A stretch of 64,000 nt of DNA from Eutreptiella sp. 'Long Island Sound 2002'. Lineage: Eukaryota > Euglenozoa > Euglenophyceae > Eutreptiales > Eutreptiaceae. Below are positions 1 to 10,268 of the stretch, one piece after another. Location of the stretch: contig OZ038399.1 in NCBI GenBank assembly GCA_964036045.1, positions 18,869,670-18,933,669 of the forward strand, given 5' to 3'. Position 1 is the stretch's first letter; every line of letters begins with the position of its first letter. A model generated the notes under the pieces. The model did not search any database. It saw only the letters and a list, made by a program, of their open reading frames with translations, and was not told the origin of the DNA. Position numbers and translations under genes: made by a program.

Positions 1-104
1 TCTGACCGGAGGGTTGAGTGGTTGAGATATGGGCAATACCAATTTGAAATGGGCATTGTGCGGGCACGTACTGTGAAGTTCAACCTGAAAATAGCGTCAT
101 TCGC
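1..104 (+). repeat. Partial monomer cut by the left window edge
   Basis: This is the last 104 bp of a monomer, from the TCTGACCGGAGG segment to the next GTGCAAGG phase mark at 105. Its tail has the CTGTGAAGTTC variant. That does not match the last monomer of the adjacent 6-monomer HOR, so the HOR does not obviously continue leftward beyond 105. Confidence 0.9.
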
Positions 105-1393
105 GTGCAAGGGAGCCTAAAGCCCAGATTTGCACACACGGGCAAATTCGGGCAAATTCTCTGCTACATGTGCGAGGTGGTTCGTATGGTACACGAACAT
201 CATGATGCACCTTGTTTTGACCAGGGGGTTGAGTGGTCGAGATATGAGCAATACCAATTTGGAATGGTCATTGTGCGGGCACGCACTGTTCAGTTCAACC
301 TGAAAATAGCGTCCTTCACGTGCAAGGGAGCCTAGAACCCACATATGCGCACACGGGCAAATTCGAGCAAATTCTCTGCTACAGGTGCGACGTGGTTCGT
401 ATGGTACACTCACAGCATGATGCAGCTTGTTTTGGCCAGAGGGTTGAGTGGTTGAGATATGGGCAATACCAAATTGAAACGGGTATTGTGCGGGCACGTA
501 CTATTCAGTTCAACCTGAAAATAGCGTCATTCGCGTGCAAGGGAGCCTAAAACCCACATATGCGCACACGGGCAAATTCGAGCAAATTCTCTGCTACAGG
601 TGCGACGTGGTTCGTATGGTACACTAACAGCATGATGCAGGTTGTTCTGGCCAGAGGGTTGAGTGGTCGAGATATGGGCAATACCAATTTGAAATGGGCA
701 TTGTGCGGGCACGTACTGTTCCGTTCAACCTGGAAATAGCGTCATTCGCGTGCAACGGAGCCTGAACCTCACATTCGCACACACGTGCAAATTCGGGCAA
801 ATTCTCTGCTACACGTGCGACGTGGTTCGTATGGTACACTAACAGCATGATGCAGCTTGTTCTGGCCAGAGGGTTGAGTGTCGAGATATGGGCAATACCA
901 ATTTGAAATGGGCATTGTGCGGGCACGTACTGTTCAGTTCAACCTGGAAAGAGCGTCATTCGCGTGCAACGGAGCCTGAACCTCACATTTGCACACACGT
1001 GCAAATTCGGGCAAATTCTCTGCTACACGTGCGACGTGGTTCGTATGGTACTCGAACAGCATGATGCACCTTGTTCTGGCCGGAGGGTTGAGTGGTCGAG
1101 ATATGGGCAATACCAATTTGGAATGGTCATTGTGCGGGCACGCACTGTTCAGTTCAAACTGAAAATAGCGTCCTTCACGTGCAAGGGAGCCTAAACCTCA
1201 CATTTGCACACACGGGCAAATTCGGGCAAATTCTCTGCTACATGTGCGAGGTGGTTCGTATGGTACACGAACATCATGATGCACCTTGTTTTGACCAGGG
1301 GGTTGAGTGGTCGAGATATGGGCAACACCAATTTGAAATGGGCATTGTGCGGGCACGTACTGTTCAGTTCAACCTGAAAATAGCGTCACTCGT
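105..1393 (+). repeat. 6-monomer HOR, copy 1 (1,289 bp)
   Basis: Six successive monomers start at 105, 320, 535, 750, 964 and 1,179. Each has its closest relative six monomers downstream, not next door. The fourth (750-963) is 214 bp because GAGTGGTCGAG reads GAGTGTCGAG. I noticed eight base differences from copy 2 by eye, which is roughly 99.4% identity over 1,289 bp. Adjacent monomers differ from one another much more. Confidence 0.93.
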
Positions 1394-2682
1394 GTGCAAG
1401 GGAGCCTAAAGCCCAGATTTGCACACACGGGCAAATTCGGGCAAATTCTCTGCTACATGTGCGAGGTGGTTCGTATGGTACACGAACATCATGATGCACC
1501 TTGTTTTGACCAGGGGGTTGAGTGGTCGAGATATGGGCAATACCAATTTGGAATGGTCATTGTGCGGGCACGCACTGTTCAGTTCAACCTGAAAATAGCG
1601 TCCTTCACGTGCAAGGGAGCCTAGAACCCACATATGCGCACACGGGCAAATTCGAGCGAATTCTCTGCTACAGGTGCGACGTGGTTCGTATGGTACACTC
1701 ACAGCATGATGCACCTTGTTTTGGCCAGAGGGTTGAGTGGTTGAGATATGGGCAATACCAAATTGAAACGGGTATTGTGCGGGCACGTACTATTCAGTTC
1801 AACCTGAAAATAGCGTCATTCGCGTGCAAGGGAGCCTAAAACCCACATATGCGCACACGGGCAAATTCGAGCAAATTCTCTGCTACAGGTGCGACGTGGT
1901 TCGTATGGTACACTAACAGCATGATGCAGCTTGTTCTGGCCAGAGGGTTGAGTGGTCGAGATATGGGCAATACCAATTTGAAATGGGCATTGTGCGGGCA
2001 CGTACTGTTCCGTTCAACCTGGAAATAGCGTCATTCGCGTGCAACGGAGCCTGAACCTCACATTCGCACACACGTGCAAATTCGGGCAAATTCTCTGCTA
2101 CACGTGCGACGTGGTTCGTATGGTACACTAACAGCATGATGCAGCTTGTTCTGGCCAGAGGGTTGAGTGTCGAGATATGGGCAATACCATTTTGAAATGG
2201 GCATTGTGCGGGCACGTACTGTTCAGTTCAACCTGGAAATAGCGTCATTCGCGTGCAACGGAGCCTGAACCTCACATTTGCACATACGTGCAAATTCGGG
2301 CAAATTCTCTGCTACACGTGCGACGTGGTTCGTATGGTACTCGAACAGCATGATGCACCTTGTTCTGGCCGGAGGGTTGAGTGGTCGAGATATGGGCAAT
2401 ACCAATTTGGAATGGTCATTGTGCGGGCACGCACTGTTCAGTTCAACCTGAAAATAGCGTCCTTCACGTGCAAGGGAGCCTAAACCTCACATTTGCACAC
2501 ACGGGCAAATTCGGGCAAATTCTCTGCTACATGTGCGAGGTGGTTCGTATGGTACACGAACATCATGATGCACCTTGTTTTGACCAGGGGGTTGAGTGGT
2601 CGAGATATGGGCAACACCAATTTGAAATGGGCATTGTGCGGGCACGTACTGTTCAGTTCAACCTGAAAATAGCGTCACTCGT
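1394..2682 (+). repeat. 6-monomer HOR, copy 2 (1,289 bp)
   Basis: The monomers begin at 1,394, 1,609, 1,824, 2,039, 2,253 and 2,468, in the same subtype order as copy 1. It shares the one-base deletion of copy 1 in the fourth monomer (2,039-2,252), so copies 1 and 2 descend from one deleted ancestor. Private differences include an A-to-T change that makes ATACCATTTTG near 2,188. Confidence 0.93.
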
Positions 2683-3972
2683 GTGCAAGGGAGCCTAAAG
2701 CCCAGATTTGCACACACGGGCAAATTCGGGCAAATTCTCTGCTACATGTGCGAGGTGGTTCGTATGGTACACGAACATCATGATGCACATTGTTTTGACC
2801 AGGGGGTTGAGTGGTTGAGATATGGGCAATACCAATTTGGAATGGTCATTGTGCGGGCACGCACTGTTCAGTTCAACCTGAAAATAGCGTCCTTCACGTG
2901 CAAGGGAGCCTAGAACCCACATATGCGCACACGGGCAAATTCGAGCAAATTCTCTGCTACAGGTGCGACGTGGTTCGTATGGTACACTCACAGCATGCTG
3001 CACCTTGTTTTGGCCAGAGGGCTGAGTGGTTGAGATATGGGCAATACCAAATTGAAACGGGTATTGTGCGGGCACGTACTATTCAGTTCAACCTGAGAAT
3101 AGCGTCATTCGCGTGCAAGGGAGCCTAAAACCCACATATGCGCACACGGGCAAATTCGAGCAAATTCTCTGCTACAGGTGCGACGTGGTTCGTATGGTAC
3201 ACTAACAGCATGATGCAGCTTGTTCTGGCCAGAGGGTTGAGTGGTCGAGATATGGGCAATACCAATTTGAAATGGGCATTGTGCGGGCACGTACTATTCA
3301 GTTCAACTTGGAAATAGCGTCATTCGCGTGCAACGGAGCCTGAACCTCACATTCGCACACACGTGCGAATTCGGGCAAATTCTCTGCTACACGTGCGACG
3401 TGGTTCGTATGGTACACTAACAGCATGATGCAGCTTGTTCTGGCCAGAGGGTTGAGTGGTCGAGATATGGGCAAAACCAATTTGAAATGGGCATTGTGCG
3501 GGCACGTACTGTTCAGTTCAACCTGGAAATAGCGTCATTCGCGTGCAACGGAGCCTGAACCTCACATTTGCAGACACGTGCAAATTCGGGCAAATTCTCT
3601 GCTACACGTGCGACGTGGTTCGTATGGTACTCGAACAGCATGATGCACCTTGTTCTGGCCGGAGGGTTGAGTGGTCGAGATATGGGCAATACCAATTTGG
3701 AATGGTCATTGTGCGGGCACGCACTGTTCACTTCAACCTGAAAATAGCGTCCTTCACGTGCAAGGGAGCCTAAACCTCACATTTGCACACACGGGCAAAT
3801 TCGGGCAAACTCTCTGCTACATGTGCGAGGTGGTTCGTATGGTACACGAACATCATGATGCACCTTGTTTTGACCAGGGGGTTGAGTGGTCGAGATGTGG
3901 GCAACACCAATTTGAAATGGGCATTGTGCGGGCACGTACTGTTCTGTTCAACCTGAAAATAGCGTCACTCAT
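2683..3972 (+). repeat. 6-monomer HOR, copy 3 (1,290 bp)
   Basis: It has the same six-monomer order, starting at 2,683, 2,898, 3,113, 3,328, 3,543 and 3,758. The fourth monomer (3,328-3,542) is full length and lacks the deletion carried by copies 1 and 2. It therefore represents the older state or an independent lineage. After 3,972 the six-monomer order breaks. The next monomer still resembles the first HOR position in its middle part, but the one at 4,188 does not match the second. Confidence 0.9.
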
Positions 3973-5262
3973 GTGCAAGGGAGCCTGAACCTCACATTTG
4001 CACACACGGGCAAATTCGGGCAAATTCTCTGCTACATGTGCGAGGTGGTTCGTATGGTACACGAACATCATGATGCACCTTGTTTTGACCAGGGGGTTGA
4101 GTGGTCGAGATATGGGCAATACCAATTCGGAATGGTCATTGTGCGGGCACGCACTGTTCAGTTCAACCTGAAAATAGCGTCCTTCACGTGCAAGGGAGCC
4201 TAAACCTCACATTTGCACACACGGGCAAATTCGGGCAAATTCTCTGCTACACGTGCGACGTGGTTCGTATGGTACACGAACAGCATGATGCAGCTTGTTC
4301 TGGCCGGAGGGTTGAGTGGTTGTGATATGGGCAATACCAATTTGAAATGGGCATTGTGCGGGCACGTACTGTGAAGTTCAACCTGAAAATAGCGTCATTC
4401 GCGTGCAAGGGAGCCTAAAGCCCAGACTTGCGCACACGTGCAAATTCGGGCAAATTCTCTGCTACACGTGCGATCCGGTTCGTATGGTACACGAACAACA
4501 TGCTGCAGCTTGTTTTGACCAGAGGGTTGAGTGGTCGAGATATGGGCAATACCAATTTGAAATGGGCATTGTGCGGGCACGAACTGTTCAGTTCAACATG
4601 AAAATAGCGTCCTCCACGTGCAACAGAGCCTAAACCTCACATTTGCACACACGGGCAAATTCGTGCAAATTCTCTGCTACACGTGCGACGTGGTTCATAT
4701 GGTACACAAATAGCATGATGCAGCTTGTTCTGGCCTGAGGGTTGAGTGGTCGAGATATGGGCAGTACCAATTTGAAATGGGCATTGTGCGGGCGCATACT
4801 GTTCAGTTCGACCTGAAAATAGCGTCATTCGCGTGCAAGGGAGCCTAAGCCGCACATTTCCACACACGGGCGAGTTGGGACAAATTCTCTGCTACACGTG
4901 CGACGTGGTTCGTATGGTACACAAATAGCATGATGCAGCTTGTTGTGGCCAGGGGGTTGAGTGGTCGAGATATGGGCAAGACCAATTTGAAATCGGCATT
5001 GTGCGGGCACGTACTGTTCAGTTCAACCTGAAAATAGCGTCACTCGTGTGCAAGGGAGCCTGAACCTCACATTTGCACACACGGGCAAATTCGGGCAAAT
5101 TCTCTGCTACACGTGCGGGGTGGTTCGTATGGTACACGAATAGCATGATGCAGCTTGTTGTGGCCAGAGGGTTGAGTGGTTGAGATATGGGCAATACCAA
5201 ATTGAAACGGCCATTGTGCGGGCACGTACTGTTCAGTTCAACCTGAAAATAGCGTCATTCGC

Positions 5263-5907
5263 GTGCAAGGGAGCCTAAAGCCCAGATTTGCGCACACGGG
5301 CAAATTCGGGCAAATTCTCTGCTACACGTGCGATGTGGTTCGTATGGTACACGAACAACATGCTGCAGCTTGTTCTGGCCAGAGGGTAAAGTGGTCGCGA
5401 TATGGGCAACACCCATTTGAAATGGGCATTGTGCGGGCACTTACTATTCAGTTCAACCTGAAGAAAGCGTCACTCGTGTGCAAGGGAGCCTGAACCTCAC
5501 ATTTGCACAAACGGGCAAATTCGGGCAAATTCTCTGCTACACGTGCGATGTGGTTCGTATGGTACACGAACAACATGCTGCAGCTTGTTCTGGCCAGAGG
5601 GTTAAGTGGTCGCGATATGGGCAACACCAATTTGAAATGGGCATTGTGCGGGCACGTATTGTTCAGTTCAACCTGAAAATAGCGTCATTCGCGTGCAAGG
5701 GAGCCTAAAGCCCAGATTTGCGCACACGGGAAAATTCGGGCAAATTCTCTGCTACACGTGCGATGTGGTTCGTATGGTACACGAACAACATGCTGCAGCT
5801 TGTTCTGGCCAGAGGGTTAAGTGGTCGAGATATGGGCAATACCAATTTGAAATCGGCATTGTGCGGGCACGTACTGTTCGGTTCAACATGGAAATAAGGT
5901 TATTCGC
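5263..5907 (+). repeat. Local run of three closely related monomers
   Basis: Three adjacent monomers (5,263, 5,478, 5,693) share the linked variants GAACAACATGCTGCAG and GGTTAAGTGG (GGTAAAGTGG in the first). That combination is otherwise rare on the left side, but it is dispersed through macro-copies A and B, for example in monomers at 15,763, 20,062, 27,802 and 51,020. The run looks like single-monomer tandem duplication of a haplotype later spread through the core. Confidence 0.75.
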
Positions 5908-7842
5908 GTGCAAGGGAGCCTGAACCTCACATTTGCGCACACGGGCAAATTCGGGCAAATTCTCTGCTACACGTGCGGCGTGGTTCGTATGGTACACTAA
6001 CAGCATGATGCAGCTTGTTCTGGCCAGAGGGTTGAGTGGTCGAGATATGGGCAATACCAATTTGAAACGGCCAGTGTGCGGGCACGTACTGTTCAGTTCA
6101 ACCTGAAAATAGCGTCATTCGCGTGCAACGGAGCCTGAACCTCACATTTGCACACACGTGCCAATTCGGGCAAATTCTCTGCTACACGTGCGGCGTGGTT
6201 CGTATGGTACGCGAACAGCATGATGCACCTTGTTCTGGCCGGAGGGTTGAGTGGTCGAGATATGGGCAATACCAATTTGAAATGGTCATTGTGCGGGCAC
6301 GCACTGTTCAGTTCAACCTGAAAATAGCGTCCTTCACGTGCAAGGGAGCCTAAGCCTCACATTTGCACACACGGGCAAATTCGGGCAAATTCTCTGCTAC
6401 ACGTGCGACGTGGTTCATATGGTACACGAACACCATGATGCACCTTGTTCTGGCCGGAGGGTTGAGTGGTTGTGATATGGGCAATACCAAATTGAAACGG
6501 GTATTGTGCGGGCACGTACTGTGAAGTTCAACCTGAAAATAGCGGCATTCGCGTGCAAGGGAGCCTAAAACCCACATATGCGCACACGGGCAAATTGGGG
6601 CAAATTCTCTGCTACATGTGCGACGTGGTTCGTATGGTACACTAACGGGTTGATGCAGCTTGTTCTGGCCAGAGGGTTGAGTGGTCGAGATATGGGCAAT
6701 ACCAATTTGAAACGGGTATTGTGCGGGCACGTACTATTCAGTTCAGCCTGAAAATAGCGTCATTCGCGTGCAAGGGAGCCTAAAACCCACATATGCGCAC
6801 ACGGGCAAATTCGAGCAAATTCTCTGCTACACGTGCGACGTGGTTCGTATGGTACACTAACAGCATGATGCAGCTTGTTCTGGCCAGAGGGTTGAGTGGT
6901 CGAGATATGGGCAATACCAATTTGAAATGGGCATTGTGCGGGCACGTACTGTTCAGTTCAACATGAAAATAGCGTCATTCGCGTGCAACGGAGCCTTAAC
7001 CTCACATTTGCACACACGTGCAAAATCGGGCAAATTCTCTGCTACACGTGCGACGTGGTTCGTATGGTACGCGAACAGCATGATGCACCTTGTTTTGACC
7101 AGGGGGTTGAGTGGTCGAGATATGGGCAATACCAATTTGGAATGGTCATTGTGCGGGCACGCACTGTTCAGTTCAACCTGAAAATAGCGTCCTTCACGTG
7201 CAAGGGAGCCTAAACCTCACATTTGCACACACGGGCAAATTCGGGCAAATTCTCTGCTACACGTGCGACGTGGTTCGTATGGTACACGAACATCATGATG
7301 CACCTTGTTTTGACCAGGGGGTTGAGTGGTCGAGCTATGGGCAACACCAATTTGAAATGAGCATTGTGCGGGCACGTACTGTTCAGTTCAACCTGAAAAT
7401 AGCGTCACTCGTGTGCAAGGGAGCCTGAACCTCACATTTGCACACACGGGCAAATTCGGGCAAATTCTCTGCTACACGTGCGGGGTGGTTCGTATGGTAC
7501 ACGAATAGCATGATGCAGCTTGTTGCGGCCAGAGGGTTGAGTGGTTGAGATATGGGCAATAACAAATTGAAACGGCCATTGCGCGGGCACGTACTGTTCA
7601 GTTCAACCTGAAAATAGCGTCATTCGCGTGCAAGGGAGCCTGAACCTCACATTTGCGCACACGGGCAAATTCGGGCAAATTCTCTGCTACACGTGCGGGG
7701 TGGTTCGTATGGTACACGAACATCATGATGCACCTTGTTTTGACCAGGGGGTTGAGTGGTCGAGATATGGGCAATACCAATTTGGAATGGGCATTGTGCG
7801 GGCACGTACTGTGAAGTTCAACCTGAACGTAGCGTCCTTCAC

Positions 7843-9099
7843 CTGCAAGGGAGCCTAAACCTCACATTTGCACACACGGGCAAATTCGGGCAAATTCTCT
7901 GCTACACGTGCGACGTGGTTCCTATGGTACACGAACATCATGATGCAGCTTTGTCTGGCCTGAGGGTTGAGTGGTCGAGATATGGGCAGTACCAATTTGA
8001 AATGGGCATTGTGCGGGCGCATACTGTTCAGTTCGACCTGAAAATAGCGTCCTTCGCGTGCCGGGGATCCTAAGCCGCACATTTCCACACACGGGCGAAT
8101 TGGGACAAATTCTCTGCTACAGGTGCGACGTGGTTCGTATGGTACACTAACAGCATGATGCAGCTTGTTCTGGCCAGAGGGTTGAGTGGTCGAGATATGG
8201 GCAATACCAAATTGAAACGGCCATTGTGCGGGCACGTACTGTTCAGTTCAACCTGGAAATAGCGTCATTCGCGTGCAACGGAGCCTGAACCTCACATTTG
8301 CACACACGGGCAAATTCGGGCAAATTCTCTGCTATACGTGCGACGTGGTTCGTATGGTACACTAACAGCATGATGCAGCTTGTTCTGCCCAGAGGGTTGA
8401 GTGGTCGTGATATGGGCAATACCCATTTGAAATGGGCATTGTGCGGGCACGTACTGGTCAGTTCAACCTGGAAATAGCGTCATTCGCGTGCAACAGAGCC
8501 CGAACCTCACATTTGCACACTGCGACGTGGTTCGTATGGTACACGAACAGCATGATGCACCTTGTTCTGGCCGGAGGGTTGAGTGGTTGTGATATGGGCT
8601 ATACCAATTTGAAATGGGCATTGTGCGGGCACGTACTGTGAAGTTCAACCTGAACGTAGCGGCGTTCACCTGCAAGGGAGCCTAAACCTCACATTTGCAC
8701 ACACGGGCAAATTCGGGCAAATTCTCTGCTACACGTGCGACGTGGTTCCTATGGTACACGAACATCATGATGCAGCTTTGTCTGGCCTGGGGTTTGAGTC
8801 GTCGGGATATGGGCAGTACCAATTGGAAATGGGCATTGTGCGGGCGCATACTGTTCAGTTCGACCTGAAAATAGCGTCCTTCGCGTGCCGGGGAGCCTAA
8901 GCCGCACATTTCCACACACGGGGGAATTGGGACAAATTCTCTGCTACAGGTGCGACGTGGTTCGTATGGTACACTAACAGCATGATGCAGCTTGTTCTGG
9001 CCAGAGGGTTGAGTGGTCGAGATATGGGCAATACCAATTTGAAATGGGCATTGTGCGGGCACGTACTGTTCAGTTCAACTTGGAAATAGTGTCATTCGC
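7843..9099 (+). repeat. Imperfect 4-monomer duplication (827 bp offset)
   Basis: The two-monomer block 7,843-8,272 recurs at 8,670-9,099. Both carry the linked variants GGTTCCTATGG, GATGCAGCTTTGTCTGG, GGGCGCATACTG, GTTCGACCTG and GTGCCGGGGA. The offset is 827 bp, which is four monomers minus the 33 bp deletion in the monomer between them. Confidence 0.8.
8488..8669 (+). repeat. 182 bp deletion monomer
   Basis: This is the only strongly length-altered monomer in the window. After CATTTGCACAC at about 8,520 the sequence jumps straight to TGCGACGTGG. That removes 33 bp holding both GGGCAAATTC copies and the TCTCTGCTACACG segment. No close copy of this deleted form is seen elsewhere, so it has not been amplified here. 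Confidence 0.93.
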
Positions 9100-10209
9100 G
9101 TGCAACGGAACCTGAACCTCACATTTGCACACACGTGCAAATTCGGGCAAATTCTCTGCTACACGTGCGACGTGGTTCGTATGGTACGCGAACAGCATGA
9201 TGCACCTTGTTCTGGCCGGAGGGTTGAGTGGTTGTGATATGGGCAATACCAATTTGAAATGGGCATTGTGCGGGCACGTACTGTGAAGTTCAACCTGAAA
9301 ATAGCGTCCTTCGCGTGCAAGGGAGCCTAAACCTCACATTTGCACACACGGGCAAATTCGGGCAAATTCTCTGCTACACGTGCGACGTGGTTCGTATGGT
9401 ACACGAACAGCATGATGCAGCTTGTTCTGGCCGGAGGGTTGAGTGGTTGTGATATGGGCAATACCAATTTGAAATGGTCATTGTGCGGGCACGTACTGTT
9501 CAGTTCAACCTGAAAATAGCGTCCTTCACGTGCAAGGGAGCCTAAAGCCCACATTTGCGCACACGGGCAAATTCGGGCAAATTCTCTGCTAGACGTGCGA
9601 CGTGGTTCGTATGGTACACTAACAGCATGATGCAGGTTGTTCTGGCCAGAGGGTTGAGTGGTCGCGATATGGGCAATACCAATTTGGAATGGTCATTGTG
9701 CGGGCACGCACTGTTCAGTTCAACCTGAAAATAGCGTCCTTCACGTGCAAGGGAGCCTAAACCTCACATATGCACACACGGGCAAATTCGGGCAGATTCT
9801 CTGCTACACGTGCGACGTGGTTCGTATGGTACACGAACAGCATGATGCAGGTTGTTCTGGCCAGAGGGTTGAGTGGTCGCGATATGGGCAATACCAATTT
9901 GGAATGGTCATTGTGCGGGCACGCACTGATCAGTTCAACCTGAAAATAGCGTCCTTCACGTGCAAGGGAGCCTAAACCTCACATATGCACACACGGGCAA
10001 ATTCGGGCAGATTCTCTGCTACACGTGCGACGTGGTTCGTATGGTACACGAACAGCATGATGCAGCTTGTTCTGGCCGGAGGATTGAGTGGTTGTGATAT
10101 GGGCAATACCAATTTGAAATGGTCATTGTGCGGGCACGCACTGTTCAGTTCAACCTGAAAATAGCGTCCTTCGCGTGCAAGGGAGCCTAAACCTCACATT
10201 TGCACACAC

Positions 10210-10229
10210 GGGCAAATTCGGGCAAATTC
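10210..10229 (+). repeat. Internal 10 bp direct repeat (representative copy)
   Basis: GGGCAAATTC occurs twice back to back in most monomers. The spacing equals about one helical turn and brings two AAATT tracts into phase. Some flank subtypes have GAGCAAATTC for the second copy. The 182 bp monomer has lost both copies. Confidence 0.85.
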
Positions 10230-10249
10230 TCTGCTACACGTGCGACGTG

Positions 10250-10268
10250 GTTCGTATGGTACACGAAC
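10250..10268. other. Conserved 19 bp dyad in the monomer (representative copy)
   Basis: GTTCGTATGGTACACGAAC has perfect 6 bp inverted arms (GTTCGT and ACGAAC) around a 7 bp centre, with one further paired position inside. It sits 75 bp after the monomer phase mark, for example also at 180-198. Some subtypes weaken it with ACTAAC or GCGAAC in the right arm. Dyads are common in centromeric satellites. Whether this one binds a protein or forms a cruciform is not shown by the sequence. Confidence 0.6.

Larger units (their letters stand above)
3973..9450 (+). repeat. Heterogeneous satellite segment without a long-range HOR
   Basis: About 25 monomers (3,973, 4,188, ... 9,315) in which I could not find a consistent multi-monomer period. 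They carry many variants rare in the core, such as GGCCTGAGGG, GGGCGCATACTG, TTGTTGTGGCC and CCGCACATTTCCACAC with GAATTGGGAC. Local duplications within it are listed separately. It contains no gene or unique sequence. Its diversity fits an older, less homogenised part of the array. Confidence 0.85.

Noticed and set aside
105-335. A 76-codon plus-strand frame starting at GTG in nearly every monomer, overlapping the next by 16 bp, with cysteine-containing products.
   Set aside because: The frame exists because the monomer is repeated. The start is GTG, each stop overlaps the next start, the frame rotates by 2 each period, and differences between copies are spread over all codon positions as far as I can see. 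There is no promoter, ribosome site or family match.
10248-10260. GGTTCG in each monomer as a tRNA/SINE B box, with TGGCCAGAGGG as an A box.
   Set aside because: The matches are partial, the order and spacing are wrong for a tRNA gene, and no cloverleaf can be drawn. The satellite does not look tRNA-derived.
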